11,925 nucleotides of DNA from positions 1 through 11,925 of the forward strand of contig JAZUBN010000052.1 in the NCBI GenBank assembly GCA_045638565.1, in the 5' to 3' direction. A model generated the notes under the pieces. It saw only the letters and a list, made by a program, of their open reading frames with translations. It was not told the origin of the DNA and searched no databases. The translations under genes were made by a program, and so were the position numbers. Of this stretch, positions 6,133 through 11,925 are shown piece by piece (within the stretch, counting starts at the first letter, position 1; every line of letters begins with the position of its first letter). The stretch is from SIG471 sp045638565 (GTDB taxonomy: Bacteria > Bacillota > Clostridia > Oscillospirales > Butyricicoccaceae).

Positions 6133-6162
6133 ATTATAGCATATCGAACATCTGTTTGTAAA
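6133..6162 (-). promoter_or_regulatory. Promoter of the radical SAM operon
   Basis: On -: TTTACA (-35, 6157-6162), 18-nt spacer, extended -10 TGC-TATAAT (6133-6138). The start is predicted near 6126. Confidence 0.75.
6145..6158. promoter_or_regulatory. SOS box 2 (LexA operator in the promoter spacer)
   Basis: CGAACATCTGTTTG fits the Gram-positive LexA consensus CGAAC-N4-GTTYG. It lies between the -10 and -35 and touches the -35, the classic position for repression. Confidence 0.85.
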
Positions 6163-6171
6163 TACCTAAAA

Positions 6172-6185
6172 CGAAAAAATGTTCG
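6172..6185. promoter_or_regulatory. SOS-box-like site 3 (upstream)
   Basis: CGAAAAAATGTTCG, one mismatch from CGAAC-N4-GTTCG. It lies upstream of the radical SAM -35 and about 36 bp from the -35 of the divergent XRE operon. Confidence 0.6.
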
Positions 6186-6208
6186 ATTTTTTGAAAGATA
6201 AAGAAAAA

Positions 6209-6226
6209 TGTAAAATATACTTGACA
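6209..6226. promoter_or_regulatory. Operator copy 1, over the -35 of the XRE operon
   Basis: TGTAAAATATACTTGACA matches 14 of 18 positions of the clean palindrome at 6255-6272. Its right end is the -35 box TTGACA (6221-6226). Confidence 0.6.
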
Positions 6227-6249
6227 TTTTAAAAAGCCTGTGATATATT
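6221..6249 (+). promoter_or_regulatory. Promoter of the XRE/membrane-protein operon
   Basis: TTGACA (6221-6226), 17-nt spacer, TATATT (6244-6249) with an extended -10 TG (6241-6242). It is nearly ideal. Confidence 0.85.
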
Positions 6250-6254
6250 GAAAA

Positions 6255-6272
6255 TGTAAAGTGAACTTTACA
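6255..6272. promoter_or_regulatory. Operator copy 2, at the transcription start
   Basis: TGTAAAG-TGAA-CTTTACA, a 7-bp-arm palindrome just after the -10 and ahead of the ribosome site. Its centre is 46 bp from copy 1. It is probably the autorepression site of the XRE protein. Confidence 0.7.
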
Positions 6273-6287
6273 AAAGGAGGTGTACTT

Positions 6288-6485
6288 TTGAACAATTTCA
6301 TAAAAGACCTGCGAAAGCAGAATAAAACAACACAGGATGAGCTGGCCAGCTCTGTGGGTGTCACACGACAGACGATAATTTCGCTGGAAAACGGAAAGTA
6401 TAACGCATCGCTGCAGCTTGCGTATAAAATTGCAAAGTTTTTCGGCAAAACTATAGAGGAAGTATTTATATTTGAGGAGGAGTAA
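6288..6485 (+). CDS. Small XRE-family HTH regulator
   Basis: A 65-residue single-domain DNA-binding protein. The helix-turn-helix covers residues ~5-58 (TQDELASSVGVTRQTIISLE, then NGKYNASLQLAYKIAKFF). It has no sensor domain. TTG at 6288 is taken as the start because AGGAGG sits 7 nt ahead; the earlier in-frame GTG at 6261 lies inside the operator palindrome. It is followed after one nt by a four-helix membrane protein whose ribosome site overlaps the end of this gene, a pairing common in Firmicutes. Two matching operators around its promoter imply autoregulation. Confidence 0.9.
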   Translation: MNNFIKDLRKQNKTTQDELASSVGVTRQTIISLENGKYNASLQLAYKIAKFFGKTIEEVFIFEEE

Positions 6486-6486
6486 A

Positions 6487-6903
6487 ATGGATTATAAGAA
6501 TAAACTTAAAAAGCGCCTGTATGTGGCTGTTGCATATATTGTAATCGGTGCAATAACAGCAGGATATGCCATTATTGCAAATATGGAAAACGAGTTTTTC
6601 TTTGCATACGGTATTGCGCTTGTGGTGTGCGGCATAATCCGCATAAGACAGTATATAAAGCTGATAAGAAGTGAAGAAAATATGCGTAAACAGGAGATAG
6701 CCGAAAAGGACGAGCGAAACATTGCCATTATGAACAAGGCGAGAAGCTGGGCATTTTCTCTCTATGTGATAGTGGTCGGTGTCGCTGTGATAATTCTTGA
6801 AATAATGGGCAAGCAGGATATTGCAACAGCGGCGGCATTGTCGGTATGTGTGCTTATATTGCTTTTCTGGGTGAGCTATCATATCGTAGCCAGAAAGATG
6901 TAG
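6487..6903 (+). CDS. Four-helix membrane protein paired with XRE regulator
   Basis: 138 residues. Membrane segments at about 11-31, 37-54, 87-106 and 111-134. Between helices 2 and 3 lies a charged cytoplasmic loop ending EKDERNIAIMNKARSWAF; the DERN-I-x-x-x-A-x-S motif before a helix is shared by small membrane proteins I know as DUF2178-like partners of XRE regulators. The family name is tentative and the function unknown. The ATG at 6487 has AGGAGG (6475-6480) six nt ahead, inside the final codons of the regulator gene, so translation is coupled. An in-frame TTG at 6472 is ignored because the ribosome site follows it. Confidence 0.85.
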   Translation: MDYKNKLKKRLYVAVAYIVIGAITAGYAIIANMENEFFFAYGIALVVCGIIRIRQYIKLIRSEENMRKQEIAEKDERNIAIMNKARSWAFSLYVIVVGVAVIILEIMGKQDIATAAALSVCVLILLFWVSYHIVARKM

Positions 6904-6914
6904 CATATTGCAAT

Positions 6915-6942
6915 TTGCACCTTGTTATGGTAAAATAATAAT
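6915..6942 (+). promoter_or_regulatory. Weak candidate promoter for the SLH gene
   Basis: TTGCAC (6915-6920), 16-nt spacer, AATAAT (6937-6942). TTGCACCT (6915-6922) is also the inverted complement of AGGTGCAA (6973-6980), which holds the ribosome site, so readthrough RNA from the upstream operon could mask that site. Confidence 0.4.
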
Positions 6943-6981
6943 ACTGACAACCGATTTATACTTAACTAAGCGAGGTGCAAC

Positions 6982-8151
6982 TTGCGTAAGACTATATATT
7001 CTCTGACTATCGCACTGACGATACTCATATTTACATTTACAAGCCTTGGCGGCCCGGGCGGAGCGGACGATCCGCTCGTATCACTTGAATATCTTGAACA
7101 GATTTTCTGGACACCATTCAAGGCTACCCTTGAAGATAAGGGCGATGATTTTGTATCCGATATGAAAGATGATGTGGATGACAAAATCGAGGCGATAAAC
7201 AAAACTTCCGCTTCTTCCATCAATGAGGAGGAGCTTATTAAAACTGCCGTGCGCAAAAAAGTCGCCGATAAGGTGAAAAGTGAGCTTCTTTCGACAGCCA
7301 CAACTGTAAATCTTATGGCAGGTGAAAAGGTAACCGCCCGCACAGGCACAAAAATGATAATCACATCGGGCGAAGCTATGCTTTTCGGCACAATGGGCGA
7401 TGCCATCAACCTTACACGCGGCGGACTTGCCAATGTAGGCACAAAAGCTCCGCTCAATACACATTATTTCTTTGCCGCTGACAATACTTCCGGCTTTGAA
7501 GCGACAAAGGACAATACAAGCATCGTAATTTTCGGTCAGTATAAAAAGGCAGGACTTTATGAGCCTGTCAATACAAAATACGCTCAGGCGCTTTACGATT
7601 TAGGTCTTTTCCGCGGCACAAATGACGGCTTTGACCTTCATAAGAAGGGCGACAGACTTCAGGGGCTTATTATGCTCATCCGTCTTATGGGCTATGAAGA
7701 CGAAGCTCTTGCACACAGCGGTAAAACTCCGTTTACCGACCTTACAGGCTGGCTTGAAGGCCATAAATACATCGGCTACGGCTTTGAAAACGGCATCACA
7801 AAGGGTACAAACACAGAAAATACGACATTCTCGCCATCCATGGAGCTTGATGCAAGAATGTACTATACATTTGTGCTTCGTGCTCTCGGCTATGATGATG
7901 CAGCGGGCGATTTCCACTGGGAGCAGTCGTCTGAAAGCAAGGCTGTTGAAGTTGGTCTTATCACAAAGGCTGAACAGGCTGAAATTTCCGAAAACGGACT
8001 TTACCGCGATTATATCGTAAAGATTTCATATAATGCCCTCAAGGCCAAGATAAAGGGCACAAATCAGACTCTCGCTCACAAGCTGATTTCCGACGGTGTA
8101 TTCACTCAGAATACATATAATCAGGTTGCGCAGAGTGTACTTGCAGGTTAA
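6982..8151 (+). CDS. Secreted SLH-domain surface protein
   Basis: 389 residues. A signal peptide (~1-28: MRK, hydrophobic to SLG, then GPGGADD) exports it. Residues ~35-105 are charged and largely helical. Residues ~108-190 form a beta-rich module (AGEKVTARTGTKMIITSGEA, DAINLTRGG, LNTHYFF, then IVIFGQY) often seen in front of SLH repeats in Firmicutes. SLH-like repeats follow at ~198-240 and ~248-305 (TPFTDLTGW, IGYGFENGITKGT, FSPSMELDARMYYTFVLRALGYDD), with a degenerate third to ~370. SLH domains bind secondary cell-wall polymers non-covalently. The start is TTG with GAGG at 6972-6975. It is monocistronic with its own terminator. The cargo function of the N-terminal part is unknown. Confidence 0.88.
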   Translation: MRKTIYSLTIALTILIFTFTSLGGPGGADDPLVSLEYLEQIFWTPFKATLEDKGDDFVSDMKDDVDDKIEAINKTSASSINEEELIKTAVRKKVADKVKSELLSTATTVNLMAGEKVTARTGTKMIITSGEAMLFGTMGDAINLTRGGLANVGTKAPLNTHYFFAADNTSGFEATKDNTSIVIFGQYKKAGLYEPVNTKYAQALYDLGLFRGTNDGFDLHKKGDRLQGLIMLIRLMGYEDEALAHSGKTPFTDLTGWLEGHKYIGYGFENGITKGTNTENTTFSPSMELDARMYYTFVLRALGYDDAAGDFHWEQSSESKAVEVGLITKAEQAEISENGLYRDYIVKISYNALKAKIKGTNQTLAHKLISDGVFTQNTYNQVAQSVLAG

Positions 8152-8161
8152 TACTATAATG

Positions 8162-8187
8162 AAAGGACAGGGATAACCTGTCCTTTT
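8162..8187 (+). terminator. Intrinsic terminator of the SLH gene
   Basis: A 10-bp stem AAAGGACAGG (8162-8171) / CCTGTCCTTT (8177-8186), 5-nt loop, T-rich end. Confidence 0.85.
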
Positions 8188-8211
8188 GTTGTATAAGATA
8201 ATTGAAATAAC

Positions 8212-8240
8212 ATTAAATTATCCAATATGGATAATTTAAT
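8212..8240. repeat. Perfect AT-rich inverted repeat
   Basis: ATTAAATTATCC (8212-8223) and GGATAATTTAAT (8229-8240), 12-bp perfect arms around AATAT. No T-run follows. It lies 31 bp upstream of the WYL gene -35 and could be an operator or a remnant of a small repeat. Confidence 0.6.
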
Positions 8241-8271
8241 ATGGGGGTCACACTATCAGAAAATATAGTTA

Positions 8272-8300
8272 TGGACAAAACACATATAATGTGCTATAAT
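8272..8300 (+). promoter_or_regulatory. Promoter of the WYL operon
   Basis: TGGACA (8272-8277), 17-nt spacer, extended -10 TGC-TATAAT (8295-8300). A small palindrome CACAT-ATA-ATGTG (8281-8293) fills the spacer and may be an operator. Confidence 0.75.
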
Positions 8301-8318
8301 GTTAGCAAAGAAATAAAT

Positions 8319-8343
8319 GCCGGAGAGGGATAGGTGTTCCGGC
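8319..8343 (+). promoter_or_regulatory. Leader hairpin before the WYL gene
   Basis: GCCGGA (8319-8324) pairs with TCCGGC (8338-8343) around a purine-rich 13-nt loop, ending 7 nt ahead of the ribosome site GGGAGGA. It is not a riboswitch class that I recognise. Confidence 0.35.
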
Positions 8344-8360
8344 TGACGGGAGGAAATATT

Positions 8361-9350
8361 ATGGCAAAATCATCAAGACAAAAGCTTAAACTTTTATATA
8401 TTATGAAGTTGCTCATGGAAAGAACAGATGAGGAGCATAGTGTCACAGTCCCTGAAATGATCGAATATCTTGCAGGTCAGGGCATTTCCGCTGAGCGTAA
8501 GAGTATCTATGACGATATTGAAACACTTCGCCTTTATGGCTTCGATATCGAAATGCACAAGGGCAGACATACAGGTTATTTTATCGTAAACCGCCTTTTC
8601 GAGCTTCCTGAACTTAAACTGCTGGTGGATTCTGTTCAGTCGGCTAAGTTCATTACACTGAAAAAGTCCAACTCTCTCATCAAGAAGATTGAAAGCTTTG
8701 CAAGTAAATATGAGGCACAGAGCCTTCAGCGTCAGGTGTATGTTTCGGGCAGAGTCAAGACTATGAACGAAAGTGTATACTACAATATAGATAAAATCCA
8801 TACAGCCATCAACGAAAACAAGCAGATTTCCTTCAAGTATTTTGAATATGATACAGATAAGGAAAAGATATATCGTCATGGCGGCAAGCGTTATACTCTC
8901 AGCCCTCTTGCGCTGACATGCAGCAACGAAAATTATTACCTCGTGGCTTACGACAAGGATGCCGATATGGTAAAGCATTATCGTGTCGACAAGATGGAAA
9001 CCATCGAAAAGATAAAGGCTGTCCGCGAAGGCTTGGACAAGCTTCGTGATGTGGACTTTGCATCCTATTCAAAGAAGATGTTCTCAATGTTCGGCGGCGA
9101 AGAAATCCAGATGAAGATGCGTTTTGCAGACCGTCTTGCAGGTGTTGTCATCGACCGTTTCGGCAAGGACATCACAATGATAAAGGACGGCGAAGAGCAT
9201 TTCACAGTTTCTGTTCCTGTGTTTGAAAGCCCTCAGTTCTATGGCTGGATTCTCAGCTTTGGTGCAGATGCAACTTTAGTTGAGCCAAAGGCGGCTGTCG
9301 ATAATCTCAGAGGCTATATTGCGGATATCGCCAAGAAATACGAGGCATAA
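8361..9350 (+). CDS. WYL-domain transcriptional regulator
   Basis: 329 residues. The N-terminal winged helix-turn-helix (~5-75) includes the YDDIETLRLYGFDIE segment typical of DeoR/HTH_11-type WYL regulators. The WYL domain covers ~140-220 (IHTAINENKQISFKYFEYD, LSPLALTCSNENYYLVAYD, KHYRVDKM), with Y-Y-L at 192-194 in the WYL position, followed by a WCX-like C-terminal region. Family members sense ligands, often nucleic acids or nucleotides, through the WYL pocket. ATG at 8361 is chosen for its GGGAGGA site over an upstream in-frame codon at 8334. It is followed by a DUF1653 gene one nt after its stop, so they form one unit. The regulated genes are unknown; no defence genes are beside it. Confidence 0.9.
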   Translation: MAKSSRQKLKLLYIMKLLMERTDEEHSVTVPEMIEYLAGQGISAERKSIYDDIETLRLYGFDIEMHKGRHTGYFIVNRLFELPELKLLVDSVQSAKFITLKKSNSLIKKIESFASKYEAQSLQRQVYVSGRVKTMNESVYYNIDKIHTAINENKQISFKYFEYDTDKEKIYRHGGKRYTLSPLALTCSNENYYLVAYDKDADMVKHYRVDKMETIEKIKAVREGLDKLRDVDFASYSKKMFSMFGGEEIQMKMRFADRLAGVVIDRFGKDITMIKDGEEHFTVSVPVFESPQFYGWILSFGADATLVEPKAAVDNLRGYIADIAKKYEA

Positions 9351-9351
9351 A

Positions 9352-9564
9352 ATGGATATTAAAACAGGCAGATACCGCCACTTCAAAGGCAACGAATATG
9401 AGCTTTTGTACATCGCAAAAGACTCTGAAACTCTTGAGGATATGGTGGTATATAAGGCGCTCTATGGCGAAGGCGGAATATGGGTTCGTCCACTCGAAAT
9501 GTGGAACGAAACCGTTGTCCGTGATGGCGTGGAATACAAAAGATTTACCTATATAGGCGAATAA
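9352..9564 (+). CDS. DUF1653 family protein
   Basis: 70 residues, a whole DUF1653 domain: GRYRHFKGNEYELLYIA, then SETLEDMVVYKALYG, then IWVRPLEMW and a closing YKRFTYIGE. The family is small, cytoplasmic and of unknown function. The start ATG lies one nt after the WYL gene stop, with GAGG (9342-9345) inside that gene, so it is translationally coupled to the regulator. A terminator follows within 12 nt. Confidence 0.9.
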   Translation: MDIKTGRYRHFKGNEYELLYIAKDSETLEDMVVYKALYGEGGIWVRPLEMWNETVVRDGVEYKRFTYIGE

Positions 9565-9575
9565 AACGAACATAA

Positions 9576-9606
9576 AAAAGCTCTCCGTAATGGAGAGCTT
9601 TTCTTT
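9576..9606. terminator. Bidirectional terminator (WYL operon / GGDEF gene)
   Basis: An 11-bp perfect stem AAAAGCTCTCC (9576-9586) / GGAGAGCTTTT (9592-9602) with loop GTAAT, and A and T runs on opposite sides. The same stem sequence recurs at 11526-11551 with a different loop. Confidence 0.9.
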
Positions 9607-9610
9607 TGGT

Positions 9611-11257
9611 TTAGTGCTTTTTAATGGATTTATCTGCGTACATTTTCATATCTGCATCAATAAGCATATCTTCGGCTGAAGCATATTTATTTCTGTCGAT
9701 GGAAACATAGCCTGTGGCAATATTGAATGGGAATGCCACCTTGTGAGCGACAGACTCAATATTATCATTGAAAATATTCAGCCTGGAAGTGAGAGCATCG
9801 AAAGAACCGGTGAAAATGCAGGCGAATTCGTCGCCGCCTACACGGTAACAGCTTTCATCTGAGCCAAAGGCTTTGGAGATACATTCATATGTCTGTTTGA
9901 GAGCAAGGTCGCCGATGTGATGACCAAAAGTATCGTTGATGCTCTTGAGGTCGTTCAGATCGAAGAAGCAAAGCCACATTTCAGGAATAGTTTCCTTCTT
10001 CCAGAGATTTTCAAGGTCTCGGTCAAAAGAAAGACGGTTTCTGCCCTGAGTGAGAGCGTCAAAGTTGGCAAGACGTTCAAAATGCTTGGCCTCTGCGCTC
10101 TTTTCAAAGAGAGTGTGTACATATCGGTATGTATCAAAGCAAAGCAGGAAGATGTATACCATAACACCTGCGGCAAAAAAGTCTGTTACATAAGCAAATG
10201 AGCCGGCATAGAAATTGAAAAGCTCAAGAGCCGAGAAGAAGCATAGTACAGAAATTGAGATGAGGTTGGCGAGCGCCGCCTCGTTTTTATGCTTTACAAC
10301 TTCGTAAACAGTCGAGCAGATAAAGCATACGATAGCAATTCCGATGAGAGAATGAGTCACAAGAACTGTTTCGAAAAAGTCTGCAATACCGGCAAACTGC
10401 AAAAATGAACAGATGAAGAAGTTTGCGATGAATATCCAGATAAGATGAGGATAGAAGTTCTTATGGTGCATTTCGTATGCCGACTCAAGATACATGAGCA
10501 TAGGCAGCGGAGCAAGCATAAGGACTATAAAGACAAGAGTTGTTACGATAAAGTGGTTGCCTGTGAAAAACTGCAGCGTTCGCGATTCGCACATAAGCCA
10601 TATTGAAATAAGAATAGCGAACAGACCGAGATATGTGATACGGGCAACACTGCTGCCAAGTGTGCGGAAAACATAGCCGAGAATAAGGAAAAGCACACCG
10701 AAAAGCAGAATAAAGAACGAAACGAAAAGACGTGGGAAATGGGCCTTGAAAATCGCGAATGAAACTGCACATTTTGTACCCATATTGATATTGTTGATTG
10801 TGCCCGACGACATTTCATAAGGGGAAGTCAGCGTTATGCGGATAGTCTTGCCCTCATTGCCATAAGGGAGATTGACGACCTGCCAGCTGCTGCCGACAGA
10901 TTTTGTAAGATATTCTTCGTCGTGTTCGAGATTGAAAAGCACTTCGCCGTCAAGCTCAACTTTAAGCTCCTGCATGGTGAGGCGGAGAGAAACCGAGCGG
11001 TTTGGCACATAGTCATCAGGGATGACATTTTCTATTATTACAGGCTCGTTTGGCGCGGCATCCACAGTACACGGAATGAAAATCTCTTCGGTCGTGCCGT
11101 CAGGATATATACGCTGCCAGCCTGAATGCCATTCGGTATAAGGCTCGTTGTTGAAAATAAGATTTACAGGATTGAAAGATAAAGCGCCGAAAACAGACAG
11201 GATTATGCCTATGATAAGCGTCACACCTACAAAGATGACATGCAGTCGTTTATTCAT
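9611..11257 (-). CDS. Membrane diguanylate cyclase (7TM + GGDEF)
   Basis: 548 residues; predicted to make cyclic di-GMP from two GTP at the membrane. An anchor helix (~8-27) is followed by an outside domain (~28-172) rich in beta strands, like the jelly-roll sensor of 7TMR-DISM receptors. Seven helices follow at about 176-197, 206-223, 237-256, 271-288, 298-318, 328-346 and 355-375. The GGDEF domain is ~396-546: LANFDALTQGRNR start, FFDLNDLKSINDTFG with metal Asp433, and an intact RVGGDEF (474-478). The inhibitory I-site RxxD is absent (GSDE at that position), so product feedback through it is unlikely. ATG at 11257 has AGGAGGAGG just ahead. It is monocistronic. The ligand is unknown. Confidence 0.92.
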   Translation of the reverse strand: MNKRLHVIFVGVTLIIGIILSVFGALSFNPVNLIFNNEPYTEWHSGWQRIYPDGTTEEIFIPCTVDAAPNEPVIIENVIPDDYVPNRSVSLRLTMQELKVELDGEVLFNLEHDEEYLTKSVGSSWQVVNLPYGNEGKTIRITLTSPYEMSSGTINNINMGTKCAVSFAIFKAHFPRLFVSFFILLFGVLFLILGYVFRTLGSSVARITYLGLFAILISIWLMCESRTLQFFTGNHFIVTTLVFIVLMLAPLPMLMYLESAYEMHHKNFYPHLIWIFIANFFICSFLQFAGIADFFETVLVTHSLIGIAIVCFICSTVYEVVKHKNEAALANLISISVLCFFSALELFNFYAGSFAYVTDFFAAGVMVYIFLLCFDTYRYVHTLFEKSAEAKHFERLANFDALTQGRNRLSFDRDLENLWKKETIPEMWLCFFDLNDLKSINDTFGHHIGDLALKQTYECISKAFGSDESCYRVGGDEFACIFTGSFDALTSRLNIFNDNIESVAHKVAFPFNIATGYVSIDRNKYASAEDMLIDADMKMYADKSIKKH

Positions 11258-11286
11258 TACCCTCCTCCTTTACATAAGATATATCA

Positions 11287-11315
11287 ATGATAGCATAAAA
11301 AATAATTTTTAGCAA
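11287..11315 (-). promoter_or_regulatory. Promoter of the GGDEF gene
   Basis: On -: TTGCTA (11310-11315), 17-nt spacer, extended -10 TGC-TATCAT (11287-11292). The leader is about 25 nt. Confidence 0.6.
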
Positions 11316-11525
11316 TAGATAATTTGAAAAAATAAAGCAAATATATAGTTTTTTTGAATAAAATCGCCCGAAAACAGCCAAAGTATGACAAAAATTAAAC
11401 GGTCACAAGATAAAAATAAACATTTTAACACTATTTTAACCTGTTACCAACAGATAATGTATGCGATAATGATGAGCAGAGGTTTCGCTGCTCACAATAC
11501 CGCAGGGAACCCGAATAACAAAAAT
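11316..11525. other. AT-rich intergenic stretch with one small hairpin
   Basis: No credible gene. The only structure I see is TGAGCAG (11473-11479) / CTGCTCA (11488-11494) with an 8-nt loop, then the terminator at 11526. The right half is less AT-rich than the left. A short untranslated RNA on + that ends at the terminator is conceivable but no convincing promoter is visible. Confidence 0.4.
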
Positions 11526-11551
11526 AAAAGCTCTCCCGAAGGAGAGCTTTT
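11526..11551 (-). terminator. Terminator of the M42 peptidase gene
   Basis: An 11-bp stem AAAAGCTCTCC (11526-11536) / GGAGAGCTTTT (11541-11551). On - the loop is TTCG, a stable tetraloop, and the T-run follows. It lies 11 nt past the stop codon. Confidence 0.85.
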
Positions 11552-11562
11552 CTATTATGTAA

Positions 11563-11925
11563 TTATTCCTCTGTTACAAATCTTGTGAGAAGTTCAAGCA
11601 TGCACATTGCATCGTTGACGTTCATAAGTTCGACAGGGGAGTGGGAATATCTGCGTGGGATTGTGAGAGTTGCCCCTGCGATGCCCTTGCCGTGAATTGT
11701 GGAGCCGAGAGCATCTGTCGAGCAGCTGAAGCCGCAGACAGAGATAGGCTGGATTGGGATTTCGTACTTGTCTGTCAGACGGAAAATCTTTTCTTCCATA
11801 ACAGGATTGATGAAGTTCATAGGGCCGCCGCCTTCCGAGAGGGAACAAGCCACGCCGTGACCGAGCTGCACAGGAAGGTCACGCTTCCAGTTCATGCCAG
11901 GTGTGAAGTCGGAGGCCAAGCGGTC
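11563..11925 (-). CDS. M42 family metallopeptidase, 5' partial
   Basis: The C-terminal 120 residues of a protein that runs off the right edge; M42 peptidases are about 340-360 residues. The visible part has SDFTPGM, LGHGVACSLSEGGGPMNF, a KYEIPIQP segment, STDALGSTIHGKGI, and LTIPRRYSHSPVELMN with the conserved metal-binding His of the RYxHSP motif. These are the closing landmarks of M42 aminopeptidases/glutamyl aminopeptidases, cytosolic enzymes with two metals. Earlier ligands are off-window. The glycine pair often seen before T-D-A is C-S here. The frame stays open to the last base, so the TTG at 11919 is an internal Leu. Confidence 0.85.
   Translation of the reverse strand, partial: DRLASDFTPGMNWKRDLPVQLGHGVACSLSEGGGPMNFINPVMEEKIFRLTDKYEIPIQPISVCGFSCSTDALGSTIHGKGIAGATLTIPRRYSHSPVELMNVNDAMCMLELLTRFVTEE

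Noticed and set aside
6093..6227. N-terminal extension of the radical SAM protein by 45 residues
   Set aside because: This stretch contains the promoter and SOS boxes and does not look like the family; the GTG at 6092 has a ribosome site.
8319..8360. Leader hairpin as a known riboswitch
   Set aside because: Too short, and it lacks the conserved core of any class I know.
8361..9564. WYL gene as a sign of a defence island
   Set aside because: WYL regulators often mark defence loci, but the neighbours here are SLH, DUF1653 and GGDEF genes with no nuclease, helicase or toxin.
9566..9579. CGAACATAAAAAAG as another SOS box
   Set aside because: Only the left half matches; there is no GTT half, and it lies at a terminator, not a promoter.
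1..11925. AAGCGGTC occurs at both ends (1-8 and 11918-11925), as if the window were a circle
   Set aside because: Eight bases is within chance, and joining the ends puts a stop codon directly before the visible M42 frame without creating a start, so no gene is restored.

Overview
The window is ordinary-looking chromosomal DNA from a low-to-moderate GC Firmicute, most likely a gut-type clostridium (Oscillospiraceae/Ruminococcaceae-like). I infer this from strong AGGAGG ribosome sites, TTG/GTG starts, Gram-positive type SOS boxes (CGAAC-N4-GTTYG), a YerB-type DUF3048 protein, an SLH-domain surface protein, and intergenic hairpin repeats of a style I associate with that group. No tRNA, rRNA, CRISPR array, transposase or phage gene is visible. 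The species cannot be named from the sequence.

Layout. 1-885: 3' part of a DUF3048 (YerB-like) gene on +, a short GC-rich repeat and a bidirectional terminator. 889-1513: two small membrane-protein genes on - behind a near-consensus promoter. 1538-3017: a DUF3298-like gene and lexA, both on -. 3039-3663: a + promoter with a palindrome across its start, a 94-bp hairpin element, a small lipoprotein gene and a terminator. 3670-6185: a three-gene operon on - (radical SAM DNA-repair candidate of the TIGR03916 type, its DUF4130/TIGR03915 partner, and a 94-aa membrane protein). 6209-6903: a divergent XRE regulator plus four-helix membrane-protein operon with paired operators. 6982-8186: a secreted SLH protein. 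8272-9602: a WYL regulator followed by a DUF1653 protein. 9611-11315: a membrane diguanylate cyclase on -. 11563-11925: the 3' part of an M42 peptidase gene on -.

The main result is a small SOS circuit. lexA carries a variant SOS box over its own -35. About 3 kb away the TIGR03916/TIGR03915 pair has three SOS-box-like sites within 73 bp, one of them lying in the promoter spacer. The radical SAM protein also has a C-terminal helix-hairpin-helix and ends with QLSLF, a match to the bacterial sliding-clamp-binding consensus. Together these suggest a LexA-controlled, clamp-tethered DNA repair or modification system of unknown chemistry, with a small membrane protein in the same transcription unit. 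The repair role is inference; the motifs and sites are read directly.

Other regulatory structure: two matching operators flank the XRE promoter; a hairpin buries the ribosome site of the DUF3298 gene only in readthrough RNA from lexA; and a near-perfect palindrome overlaps the start of the lipoprotein transcript.
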